7,914 nt of DNA, from NCBI GenBank assembly GCA_946629155.1, contig CAMOXM010000064.1, positions 1-7,914 of the forward strand, written 5' to 3'. This document shows, piece after piece, positions 1 through 5,488 of the stretch; within the stretch, counting starts at the first letter, position 1; each line of letters starts with the position of its first letter. This stretch comes from UBA9848 sp003454065 (GTDB lineage: Bacteria > Spirochaetota > Spirochaetia > Sphaerochaetales > Sphaerochaetaceae). A model generated the notes under the pieces. That model searched no databases. It was not told where the DNA came from and saw only the letters and a program-made list of their open reading frames with translations. The position numbers and the translations under genes were made by a program.

Positions 1-260
1 GAATCCGGAACGGGATCGAGATTGGGCATGGTGCAAACGGCGGTGTAGCCGCCGTGCGCCGCCGCCCGGGATCCGCTGAAAATGGTCTCTTTATGTGAAA
101 AACCCGGCTCGCGAAAATGCACGTGCACGTCGCAAAAGCCGGGAAAGATCGTATAGCGGGGATCGTTTAATGCGGAAAAGCGCTCATTCGTCGCGAAAAA
201 CAGCGCCGCGCCGGTCGCGCCGGGTTCGTTTGCCATGATTTTTGCTCGAAGCGTGTTCAC
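1..260 (-). CDS. pyrC: dihydroorotase, N-terminal part (3' end outside window)
   Basis: The product would be the zinc amidohydrolase that cyclises N-carbamoyl-aspartate to dihydroorotate, the third step of pyrimidine synthesis, in the cytoplasm. About 86 codons are visible. Residues 39-54 read FPGFCDVHVHFREPGF, the class I dihydroorotase signature; H46 and H48 are the expected zinc ligands. It is followed by the family-typical AAAHGGYTAVCTMPN stretch. The GTG start at 260 is chosen because AAAGGAGG lies nine bases upstream; the in-frame ATG at 236 has no such site. The N-terminus before the HxH motif is short for the family (about 40 residues), so the usual small beta-sandwich strand set is reduced. 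The leader carries a PyrR-type attenuator, consistent with repression by pyrimidines. The identification is secure; the full length cannot be judged. Confidence 0.92.
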   Translation of the reverse strand, partial: MNTLRAKIMANEPGATGAALFFATNERFSALNDPRYTIFPGFCDVHVHFREPGFSHKETIFSGSRAAAHGGYTAVCTMPNLDPVPD

Positions 261-269
261 GGTGGCAGT

Positions 270-277
270 CCTCCTTT
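270..277 (-). promoter_or_regulatory. ribosome binding site fixing the GTG start of pyrC
   Basis: AAAGGAGG on the minus strand, nine bases before the GTG at 260. It decides between the GTG and the downstream ATG (codon 9). Confidence 0.85.
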
Positions 278-311
278 TTTTCGACGGGCGCAGTCAGCCT
301 TTTTTCGGCAA

Positions 312-338
312 CAAAAAAATCTTGCCTTTCGGCAAGAT
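312..338 (-). terminator. intrinsic terminator of the pyrC attenuator
   Basis: On the minus strand, ATCTTGCC, then a GAAA tetraloop, GGCAAGAT and a run of Ts: a perfect 8-bp stem with a U tract. It lies in the leader about 50 bases before the pyrC start and downstream of the promoter, so it must be conditionally bypassed. The 5' arm can instead pair with a second GGCAAGAT at 383-390 (minus strand), which gives the antiterminator. Confidence 0.88.
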
Positions 339-382
339 AACAGCGCAAACCGATCCCCCGCCTCACAGCAAGGGATACGCGC

Positions 383-409
383 ATCTTGCCGGTCTCTCGG
401 GACTGACTT
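383..409 (-). promoter_or_regulatory. PyrR-binding hairpin / anti-antiterminator in the pyrC leader
   Basis: Read on the minus strand the leader contains AGTCCCGAGAGACC, which matches 12 of 14 positions of the PyrR-site consensus ARUCCNGNGAGGYU as I remember it; one of the two departures (position 12, G to A) keeps pairing with U3. It runs directly into GGCAAGAT, a duplicate of the 3' arm of the downstream terminator. The inferred switch is the one known from Bacillus: with UMP, PyrR holds this hairpin, GGCAAGAT is sequestered and the terminator forms; without it, GGCAAGAT pairs with the terminator's 5' arm and transcription continues. Confidence 0.82.
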
Positions 410-423
410 AAAGACGCTTTTCA

Positions 424-446
424 TCGGCTGCACGTTCGTGCGCCGA
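424..446 (-). other. 5' leader hairpin of the pyrC transcript
   Basis: TCGGC and GCACG arms pair with CGTGC and GCCGA, with one bulged base and a tiny loop. It begins roughly 15-20 bases after the predicted transcription start, just before the PyrR site. It may protect the 5' end or separate folding domains. Confidence 0.5.
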
Positions 447-467
447 CTTCATTTTTATTACGGTTAT

Positions 468-495
468 CTTATAACAAAACGCCCCCTTTTGTCAA
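468..495 (-). promoter_or_regulatory. sigma-A promoter for pyrC
   Basis: TTGACA (490-495) and TATAAG (468-473) on the minus strand, with a 16-base spacer; an alternative -10, TAAGAT, gives 18. The predicted start is near 460, leaving a 200-base leader that holds the attenuator. Confidence 0.8.
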
Positions 496-544
496 CCCCG
501 TTCAAACATTTTTCAGCACATTTTTCCGCGACCGGCTCGCCCGT

Positions 545-764
545 CTTGCACCCGCCAAGCGTTATACACTCGTGAACTGCGCCGCATAGCTCGCTTTGCT
601 CAGCTACGGATGCCTTTCCGAAACGTGGTGGGGGAGGTTTATTATGTCGTCGTACTTACCCATGCTCATTGCGTTTTCTCACATTTCACAAAGCGGATGG
701 CGGAAAACCTTTTTCTATATTTTGCAAATTCTTTTACGTTGATTGAACCGTTCCTTTCTGCCTG
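545..764. other. intergenic region with a hairpin and a doubtful small ORF
   Basis: Gene-poor stretch between the pyrC promoter and the end of the prsW-like gene. It holds an 8-bp stem with a 2-base bulge at 582-609 (CCG/TAGCT arms against AGCTA/CGG). A plus-strand small ORF (644-742) follows. No clear terminator for the minus-strand operon ending at 765 is visible. Confidence 0.5.
644..742 (+). CDS. possible 32-residue small protein
   Basis: ATG at 644 is preceded five bases upstream by GGAGGT, within a run of Gs, giving a good ribosome binding site. The product is 32 residues: a mildly hydrophobic N-terminal half, a SQSGWRKT turn, and a hydrophobic FFYILQILL end, so a membrane-associated peptide is possible. 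There is no obvious promoter, and it is convergent with the minus-strand operon that ends at 765. I recognise no family. It is listed because the binding site is better than chance usually offers; it could equally be a non-coding repeat. Confidence 0.22.
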   Translation: MSSYLPMLIAFSHISQSGWRKTFFYILQILLR

Positions 765-1484
765 TCAAATATACTGATCTTTCTTCGACGTTTTCCCAAC
801 CAGAACGTAAGATACCGCAAACAATACGGCGACAAATCCGACAAAGTACCACGTACTTGTGTCGACGCTGGCTATATAATCATACGCCCCGTGAAGAAGC
901 GCGGGAACAACAATCGAAAGAATATTGAAAAACTTCATTCTGCCCTGTGTGTTTGCGTAATCATTCTTCTTGGCGATGCCGTAGAATACGCCCATAAAAA
1001 CGCCGAAGCACGCGTGGCCGGGAATAGCCGTCAGCGCACGGAGGATCGCCGTCGTGAAGCCATACGACATGACGTAACTGATATTTTCCCACAGCGCAAA
1101 TCCGAGAGATACGAACACCGCGTAGACGACGCCGTCGTACCGACAGTTGAATTCCGGGGACTTCCACGAATTACGTCTGAGCATAAAATACTTCGCCCCT
1201 TCCTCCGCAAACGCAACTATGCCGAAGTACAGGATCAGGTTGTAAGCATGACTGTTTTGCGGCAAAGCAAGATTGAGCAAGGTCCCAAGAATCCGCTCTG
1301 CTACGAGCGCGATCAGCGACGAAAAGATGCCTGCCTTCACCAAATTCCAAAGCAAACGCGGCGATTCCTTTTCAAGCCTGTCTGAGCGATAGGCTTTGAT
1401 CATCAGGAATACTGCCGGCACGACGGCGGCAATTACCAGAATAAAGTCGTAAGTTACGAGTGTGGGTAAAAGAAAGTAAAACAT
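765..1484 (-). CDS. PrsW-family intramembrane metalloprotease (M82-like)
   Basis: A 239-residue polytopic membrane protein with about seven hydrophobic segments. It has the PrsW signature residues in order: EEGAK (E94, E95, K98), WENISY (E133, Y137; usually FExxxY), H157 within GHACFGVFMG, and HGAYD (H198, D202). In Bacillus subtilis PrsW makes the first cut in the anti-sigma factor RsiW and so starts the SigW envelope-stress response; the substrate here is unknown and no anti-sigma factor is visible. The start at 1484 is chosen because GGAGG lies eight bases upstream; a longer frame would begin inside the preceding gene and adds a charged, unrelated N-terminus. The gene follows the CmpB-like gene by 17 bases, so the two are very probably co-transcribed and possibly translationally coupled. 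Confidence 0.87.
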   Translation of the reverse strand: MFYFLLPTLVTYDFILVIAAVVPAVFLMIKAYRSDRLEKESPRLLWNLVKAGIFSSLIALVAERILGTLLNLALPQNSHAYNLILYFGIVAFAEEGAKYFMLRRNSWKSPEFNCRYDGVVYAVFVSLGFALWENISYVMSYGFTTAILRALTAIPGHACFGVFMGVFYGIAKKNDYANTQGRMKFFNILSIVVPALLHGAYDYIASVDTSTWYFVGFVAVLFAVSYVLVGKTSKKDQYI

Positions 1485-1501
1485 ATCATCAGCCTCCGTT
1501 T

Positions 1502-2464
1502 TCAGTTTTCGTCCGTACCGTCTGACGATTTGCCTCTTTGCAGCCATCTGCGATTCAGTCTGACGGTTTCATCATCAATTTCCTTTTTCAATTTTTTCGC
1601 GTCTTCTGACGCCTCATTCTCATCATAAAGAATATCGATAAGGCTGTTCTGCTTTTCAATTATTCTGCTTCTGATCGAACCGGATGTTTCGATACTGTCT
1701 GCGATTTCCGTTTTCTTCTGATCAATCTGTGCGCCGATCTTTTCAATTCTTTCATCGACGCTGCGCTTCAATCGATCGGTCTCTTTTCTGATCTGCTCCA
1801 TTTTGGCGGCGATCTTTTCCGTTCTATATATCACATTCGGGTAAGCTTCGGCAAATCTTCTTGCAAATACCGACCTGTCGCTCAAAAGAGCCTTGATCTC
1901 ACGGTTGATTTCCTCGGTGTTGTCAGCCTGACTATTTTCAACTCCGTTCTTGACAAGCCTCAGCACAAAGTGAGACGCTACAAAATCTGCCGCAATGATG
2001 GCGATAAGGCATCCCGCCATCGCCGCCCTTGCCGGCATTATGATATTTCCGAACAGTCCGAGAAGGATCGGGTTTGCCAGCTTTATAATGATGCCGCCGA
2101 GCCCGAACAGAACGAGATTTCCGATCCAGATCCGTCCGCGCAGATTCATAGGTTTTGTGCTGTAATCCCACCATCTTGCGTGAAAGCGTTTCTCAAGCAC
2201 GAGGCTTGTCAGGTATTCAATAGTCCCGCAAAGCACGAACGAGACGGCAAAAGCGGTTCCGTATGACATTTCGCTCACGGGTATGAGATCGTACGAGATC
2301 GTTATAAGCAGCGCGCCGAAGCCGTATATGGGAAGCCACGGTCCGATAAGGAATCCCCGGTTTATGAATCTGTGATACTGTATAAGCTTCAGCGTCACTT
2401 CTATGATCCACCCGACGAAAGCGTAGCTGAAAAATATGAGTATGTAGTTTATGACAGTTTCCAT
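1502..2464 (-). CDS. CmpB-family membrane protein (putative ABC-transporter type IV family) with C-terminal coiled coil
   Basis: 320 residues. The N-terminal ~175 residues hold four or five membrane segments and the conserved family sequences: FVGWIIEV (17-24), FINRGFLIGPWLPIYGFGA (33-51), CGTIEYLTS (79-87) and RWWDYSTKPMNLRGRI (97-112). These match the family named 'putative ABC-transporter type IV' (CmpB), although no ATPase is encoded nearby and the transport role is unproven. Residues ~180-320 are charged and helical, with heptad-like stretches (about 215-305), so a cytoplasmic coiled coil is likely; this long tail is not part of the basic family domain. The ATG at 2464 has only a weak AGGA site nine bases upstream. 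The gene starts 17 bases after the stop of the broken gene upstream and precedes the PrsW-like protease, suggesting a shared envelope function. Confidence 0.83.
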   Translation of the reverse strand: METVINYILIFFSYAFVGWIIEVTLKLIQYHRFINRGFLIGPWLPIYGFGALLITISYDLIPVSEMSYGTAFAVSFVLCGTIEYLTSLVLEKRFHARWWDYSTKPMNLRGRIWIGNLVLFGLGGIIIKLANPILLGLFGNIIMPARAAMAGCLIAIIAADFVASHFVLRLVKNGVENSQADNTEEINREIKALLSDRSVFARRFAEAYPNVIYRTEKIAAKMEQIRKETDRLKRSVDERIEKIGAQIDQKKTEIADSIETSGSIRSRIIEKQNSLIDILYDENEASEDAKKLKKEIDDETVRLNRRWLQRGKSSDGTDEN

Positions 2465-2481
2465 AAGCGTTCGTCCTGTTT

Positions 2482-2787
2482 TTACTTATTTGTTTCCTTT
2501 GGGGATCTCTTTGTCAGTTCATATTTGTCCCGTTCGATATGAACGTCGAACTCCTGTTTCTCACCGTCAGGTGAAACAAGTGTAAGAACTGTGTCGCCGG
2601 ATCGTTTGAAATCAACGTGGAGCATATAATCCTCAACGCTTTCCACATACCGTATCTCAGCGTCACCGTATTTTTTGTCTGCAAGATATGCGCTGTATGT
2701 GCCGTCAAACTGACAATTCTCGCCGTTTCCCATGATCTCAGTGCTATAAACAGGCGGATTCAGCAGGCAAACGACAGTAAGATCCAC
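2482..2787 (-). pseudogene. 3' part of an exported or membrane-anchored protein gene, 5' end lost
   Basis: Open for about 100 codons from a GTG at 2787 that has no ribosome binding site; an in-frame stop lies at 2791-2793, so the frame cannot extend. The visible start (VDLTVVCLLNPPVY) looks like the end of a signal peptide or anchor whose beginning is missing. The rest is polar and beta-rich, with a tyrosine-rich middle (GTYSAYLADKKYGDAEIRY) and a C-terminus ending KRSPKETNK; I recognise no family. Upstream, the sequence changes abruptly into the remnant of a different membrane protein in another frame. I read this as the 3' part of a gene joined by deletion to an unrelated 5' fragment. It could still be translated from the GTG or by frameshift. 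Confidence 0.55.
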
Positions 2788-2945
2788 ACCTCAAAGGTTA
2801 CCGCGATCGTATGAAAGAAGTATCGTGCAGAGCCGGTATAAGCGCCATAACAGCGGTGAATACGCCTGCGGATACTGCCGCTATGATCAAGTTTCGGCCA
2901 TGTCAGATCGATCCCGCCGAACAGTTTCTTGATTGTTTTTGTCAA
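2760..2945 (-). pseudogene. 5' fragment of a small multi-pass membrane protein, frameshifted
   Basis: A TTG start at 2945, with AAAGGA ten bases upstream, opens MTKTIKKLFGGIDLTWPKL, which resembles the start of a small Firmicutes membrane-protein family I know only as 'LFGGI(D/N)LTWPK' proteins. After codon 19 the frame turns to a basic, unlikely sequence. In the neighbouring frame the same DNA reads IIAAVSAGVFTAVMALIPAL followed by HDTSF, a convincing membrane segment. The original frame then resumes as HTIAVTFEVWIL and stops at 2760. One extra base near 2889 and one missing base near 2813 explain this. Family continuity is lost at about 2775-2787, where it joins the next fragment. Either a real decayed gene fusion or, less likely, clustered assembly indels. 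Confidence 0.6.
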
Positions 2946-3017
2946 TGATGTTCAATCCTTTCCGCTGTTTCACCATATTTATTAAATCGCTTATCCCGAC
3001 AAACCGGAATTTGTGAA

Positions 3018-3440
3018 TTAAAAATGTGCCTCGTAATAGTAATAGTGATTCCCGAGGGGTTCAACATAGTATTCATTATCACCGTCAGACTGTTCATATC
3101 TATATCCGTTTCCATCCTCCACAAGCTCATAAAGCGGACTCGCAAGATCGACAGCACAAAGGTCATCATCTTCGGAAAAAAATATGCCGTAATAGTGCGT
3201 GTTTGAGCCGAAACCGCTGCCACCACATTGAATATCTACATAATTATCCCACACCAAAACTTCTTGGACGCCATTTATTTTTTCTAAATCAGAAAAACTT
3301 TTCTTTGATGCGATGTCGATAAACAACGCTTCGTTTTTTGTGTAGAGGTTCACAACGTTTTCTTTGGAGGTCAGATTGCTCGAGCATGCCGACAGCAAGC
3401 AAATCACAATAAGGACAACGGCGTATAATACTTTTTTCAT
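3018..3440 (-). CDS. small lipoprotein of unknown function
   Basis: 140 residues beginning MKKVLYAVVLIVICLLSAC: a lipoprotein signal peptide with lipobox L16-S17-A18-C19, so it should be lipidated at C19 and held on the outer face of the membrane. The mature part is acidic and aromatic, with GGSGFGSNTHYYGIFFSEDD in the middle and a tyrosine-rich C-terminus (NHYYYYEAHF). I cannot assign a family, though the YYGIFFSxDD pattern seems to recur in uncharacterised Firmicutes lipoproteins. The start at 3440 is preferred because of the signal peptide; AAGGAG lies 12 bases and AAGG six bases upstream. The gene heads the minus-strand operon from the promoter at 3492-3520, with the broken genes, the CmpB-like and the PrsW-like genes downstream. 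A sensor or immunity-like role is possible but unsupported. Confidence 0.8.
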   Translation of the reverse strand: MKKVLYAVVLIVICLLSACSSNLTSKENVVNLYTKNEALFIDIASKKSFSDLEKINGVQEVLVWDNYVDIQCGGSGFGSNTHYYGIFFSEDDDLCAVDLASPLYELVEDGNGYRYEQSDGDNEYYVEPLGNHYYYYEAHF

Positions 3441-3491
3441 TATATTCCTTATCTCCTTCACAAATCCCGATTTGTCGATTTCTCTCTGGTT

Positions 3492-3520
3492 ATTATAACA
3501 CAAATATATGTGATTCTCAA
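3492..3520 (-). promoter_or_regulatory. sigma-A promoter of the lipoprotein-CmpB-PrsW operon
   Basis: TTGAGA (3515-3520), a 17-base spacer and a perfect TATAAT (3492-3497) on the minus strand. The predicted start is near 3485, giving a 45-base leader to the ATG at 3440. The spacer is A/T-rich and partly self-complementary. No other strong promoter is seen before 765. Confidence 0.82.
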
Positions 3521-3557
3521 TCTGTTTTAAAGCGCCGACTTGCGTGGTGTGTTAATA

Positions 3558-3637
3558 AATCGAACACGATGGTTCGGATTGAAAGTTTTTTTGTTTTGTG
3601 CACGCGCTTTGATCTGTTTCGTACATCGTGTTCGATT
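3558..3637. repeat. 14-bp perfect inverted repeat with 52-base centre
   Basis: AATCGAACACGATG at 3558-3571 is repeated in inverse at 3624-3637. The left arm is itself a short palindrome with its flank (CGAAC, six bases, GTTCG). A third relative, AATCGAACACAATAGGTTC, lies at 3695-3713 inside the terminator loop. No target-site duplication is evident. It could be the ends of a miniature mobile element or a multi-site operator upstream of the promoter at 3492-3520. Confidence 0.65.
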
Positions 3638-3678
3638 AGCAGCGTTTGCGAAAACCCGCATAAATGCTGGGATTGCAT

Positions 3679-3730
3679 AAGAAAATCACCCTCCAATCGA
3701 ACACAATAGGTTCAAATTTGAAGGGTGATT
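3679..3730 (-). terminator. terminator-like hairpin downstream of the FAD oxidoreductase gene
   Basis: On the minus strand AATCACCCT pairs with AGGGTGATT (9 bp), then after one mismatch CAA pairs with TTG, and the stem is followed by TTTTCTT. It lies about 160 bases after the stop at 3892 and is oriented correctly to end that transcript. The large loop contains the third copy of the AATCGAACAC motif. Confidence 0.6.
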
Positions 3731-3733
3731 ATC

Positions 3734-3819
3734 AAAACGGATAAAATAGACTAAAGAATTCGTTTTTGAAGTTTGTGTACAGATTTACATGCTAAACGAA
3801 CGAAAACACAAAAAGTGAA
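3734..3819. repeat. dispersed intergenic repeat, copy A
   Basis: This ~86-base segment resembles 5394-5474. Both begin AAAACGG(A)ATAAA, have a diverged A/T-rich middle with AAAG/AAAC and GTTT blocks, and end with CTAAACGAACGAAA followed shortly by AGTGAA. In both copies a minus-oriented terminator hairpin lies just to the left (3684-3730 and 5345-5370). The edges are approximate. Confidence 0.6.
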
Positions 3820-3821
3820 GT

Positions 3822-3888
3822 TTGCCGGTCTCTCGGGACTGACTTAAAGACGCTTTTCAGCGCATTTTTCCGCGACCGGCTCGCCCGT
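3822..3888. repeat. long direct repeat, copy 2 (orphan PyrR-site remnant)
   Basis: A 67-base fusion of the two blocks found at 386-423 and 514-544. It keeps the whole PyrR-like core but lacks the promoter, the 5' hairpin and the terminator, and its antiterminator strand is altered (GGCAAAC in place of GGCAAGAT). It starts three bases after the stop of the FAD oxidoreductase gene, so it is transcribed only by read-through. It is unlikely to work as an attenuator. Confidence 0.88.
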
Positions 3889-3891
3889 TTC

Positions 3892-5100
3892 TTATTGCTT
3901 TAATTCTTTTTCATGAAGAACAACGCCGTTTTTCAAAAGCGCTTTTTGTAAGTCTTTCACCGAAAGAGCGGAAAAATCGTCGCTGAGCGCCGCCGCAAGT
4001 CCCGCCGCCTCGCCCGTTACGGCGCAGCACGGAATGACCCTGGAAATAGCCCACATGTCATCGGTGACCGATATGCATCTGCCGGCGGTTATCAGGTTTT
4101 TGATCGAGGAAGTGTAGAGGGTCCTGAAGGGCACTTCGTATACGGGACCGCGTTTACGCCAATCGGGGATGAGACCTATGGAGTCTTCAAAATAGGTATG
4201 TTCCTCTTGGGCGTCCAAAGCATATTCGCCGACGATTTTTCTTGTCATTCTCATCTGCGGGATAGAGGCGATCGACGTGGGGACCACGGCAGGATCCGCT
4301 TTCCGTCTTTCCATCACGTCATGCAGTATGGCAGCGTGGGATAGCTGCGTTCTTTTTGACAACTCTTCCCCGTCAAGTCCCAGAAAGCGACACTCCGTAA
4401 AGCGTTTATCCGTTTTTTCTGCCGTCTTTTCTTCATCGGATAATTCCACCATACCCAGCATCGTTAAATTGTACTCGTTTTGATCCAGATAATAATACCA
4501 AGCCGCCAGATCGTTTCCCCGGGTAAATCTTTCTGTTTTTGCGCCTGCAAACGCGGCAATATCGCAATCGCCCGTTGCGTCAACCACCGAATCAGCCTTG
4601 ATCGCGCCCCTGCCCGACTTGTTTTCTATGATGACCGCATGGATCTTGCCGCCTTTAACGTCCGCTCCTACGGCATACGTTCCGTAAAGGATCTCAACCC
4701 CTGCGCTCAGCAGCTGCTTTTCCATCAGGATCGCGCAAAGATTCGGATTGTAGCGCACTCTGAAACGCTTATCCTTCTCGGTGCGTTTAGACGGATCGTC
4801 GCTTAAAAGCCAGTTGTCGGGATACAGATCTTCCGCGCCCATAGAGATGGAAAGACGCAAAAGCTCTTCCGCGATACCAAAGCAAACCTGACGTCCCATC
4901 CCGTCGCAAATAGGAAGATATATGGATACAAGCCCCGCCGTACCGAGACCGCCGAGTATGTATTCCCTCTCGAGCAAAACGACCTTTTTGCCCGCTCTCG
5001 CCGCCGCAAGCGCCGCAGCGATCCCGGCAAAGCCGCCGCCGGCGACTAAAACCTCGCACTCTTTTACGATCCTCGTTTCAAGCTGTTCTTTGATAACCAA
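3892..5100 (-). CDS. FAD-dependent oxidoreductase (FAD_oxidored family)
   Basis: 402 residues. The N-terminus holds a Rossmann FAD-binding motif, AGGGFAG at 20-26 (GxGxxG), with the ribose-binding acidic residue E44 at the end of the second strand (VVLLERE), then GGLGTAGLV. VDATGDCDIAAFAGA (from residue 173) and, near the C-terminus, LITAGRCISVTDDMWAISR followed by CCAVTGEAAG complete the family pattern of the flavin fold. The substrate cannot be read from the sequence; family members are often mislabelled 'xanthan lyase'. The start is TTG at 5100, chosen because GGGGAGGGAG lies directly upstream and because family members start just before the Rossmann strand; upstream in-frame ATGs at 5166 and 5136 lack a binding site. 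The gene stands alone, with no partner in either direction. The C-terminus is complete, so no truncation is apparent. Confidence 0.87.
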   Translation of the reverse strand: MVIKEQLETRIVKECEVLVAGGGFAGIAAALAAARAGKKVVLLEREYILGGLGTAGLVSIYLPICDGMGRQVCFGIAEELLRLSISMGAEDLYPDNWLLSDDPSKRTEKDKRFRVRYNPNLCAILMEKQLLSAGVEILYGTYAVGADVKGGKIHAVIIENKSGRGAIKADSVVDATGDCDIAAFAGAKTERFTRGNDLAAWYYYLDQNEYNLTMLGMVELSDEEKTAEKTDKRFTECRFLGLDGEELSKRTQLSHAAILHDVMERRKADPAVVPTSIASIPQMRMTRKIVGEYALDAQEEHTYFEDSIGLIPDWRKRGPVYEVPFRTLYTSSIKNLITAGRCISVTDDMWAISRVIPCCAVTGEAAGLAAALSDDFSALSVKDLQKALLKNGVVLHEKELKQ

Positions 5101-5105
5101 AGGAT

Positions 5106-5115
5106 CTCCCTCCCC
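5106..5115 (-). promoter_or_regulatory. ribosome binding site fixing the TTG start of the FAD oxidoreductase
   Basis: GGGGAGGGAG on the minus strand ends five bases before TTG at 5100. It falls inside the longer reading frame, so it argues against the upstream ATGs at 5166 and 5136. Confidence 0.7.
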
Positions 5116-5166
5116 TGCCCCTTGTTTTATCACCATTTTACCATACATCCACGAAAATGGAAGCAA

Positions 5167-5342
5167 ATATTTTTGTACAAAAAAGTAAAAAATGAAAAAG
5201 CGCCGTTGACCGGATCATCTGAAGGCTTCCGTTCGTTTTACTTTGCTCTTTTGTGCCTTCCGCTTCTTCACACTTCACTCTTACTTCTTACATCCCGAAA
5301 ATCCTGCGCGGGAAAGGAAGGCGGGAAGAATCGTGAATAAGG
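5167..5342. other. intergenic stretch without a recognisable gene
   Basis: I see no gene here. It contains a pyrimidine-rich run around 5250-5295 (repeated CTTC/ACTTC/TTACTTC units) and a G-rich, purine-rich run at 5310-5335. No convincing promoter for the FAD oxidoreductase was found; TAAAAT near 5134-5139 (minus) could be a -10 element but has no good -35. Confidence 0.4.
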
Positions 5343-5370
5343 AAAAATCCTGCACTTACGCACAGGATTT
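5343..5370 (-). terminator. orphan minus-strand terminator hairpin
   Basis: On the minus strand AAATCCTG pairs with CAGGATTT (8 bp, 10-base loop) and the 3' arm runs into a T tract; on the plus strand there is no T run. No minus-strand gene lies to its right, because the next gene (5686) is on the plus strand. It therefore terminates nothing visible, which suggests that a gene once present was replaced, or that the hairpin belongs to the neighbouring dispersed repeat. Confidence 0.55.
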
Positions 5371-5393
5371 ATGTGATTAACAGACAAATACGC

Positions 5394-5474
5394 AAAACGG
5401 AATAAACGGGCTAACAAACCTGTTTGCAGAGTTTACAGGATGGTTTGCGTCCTAAACGAACGAAAAAAAGTGAA
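5394..5474. repeat. dispersed intergenic repeat, copy B
   Basis: Counterpart of 3734-3819: shared start AAAACGGAATAAA, shared end CTAAACGAACGAAA (5452-5465) and AGTGAA, diverged middle. As in copy A, a minus-oriented terminator hairpin lies to its left. Confidence 0.6.
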
Positions 5475-5488
5475 ATTTTTTGTTTCGC

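Larger units (their letters stand above)
386..544. repeat. long direct repeat, copy 1 (interrupted by the pyrC promoter)
   Basis: Positions 386-423 are identical (38/38) to 3822-3859, and 514-544 match 3858-3888 with one mismatch in 31. In this copy the two blocks are separated by the promoter and 5' hairpin. The copy at 3822 is what remains if 92 bases between two TTTTCA direct repeats (418-423 and 510-515) are removed. Confidence 0.9.

Noticed and set aside
891..1385. 164-codon plus-strand open frame
   Set aside because: It lies wholly antisense to the PrsW-like gene, is rich in Arg and Glu as expected of a shadow frame, and has no ribosome binding site or family resemblance.
2942..3226. 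94-codon minus-strand frame overlapping the lipoprotein gene
   Set aside because: Out of frame with the lipoprotein, which has a signal peptide and lipobox; no binding site was found and the composition is that of a shadow.
3562..3577. LexA (SOS) box resemblance, CGAAC...GTTCG
   Set aside because: The spacing is six bases instead of the four in the Firmicutes LexA box, and the neighbouring copies keep only half of it.
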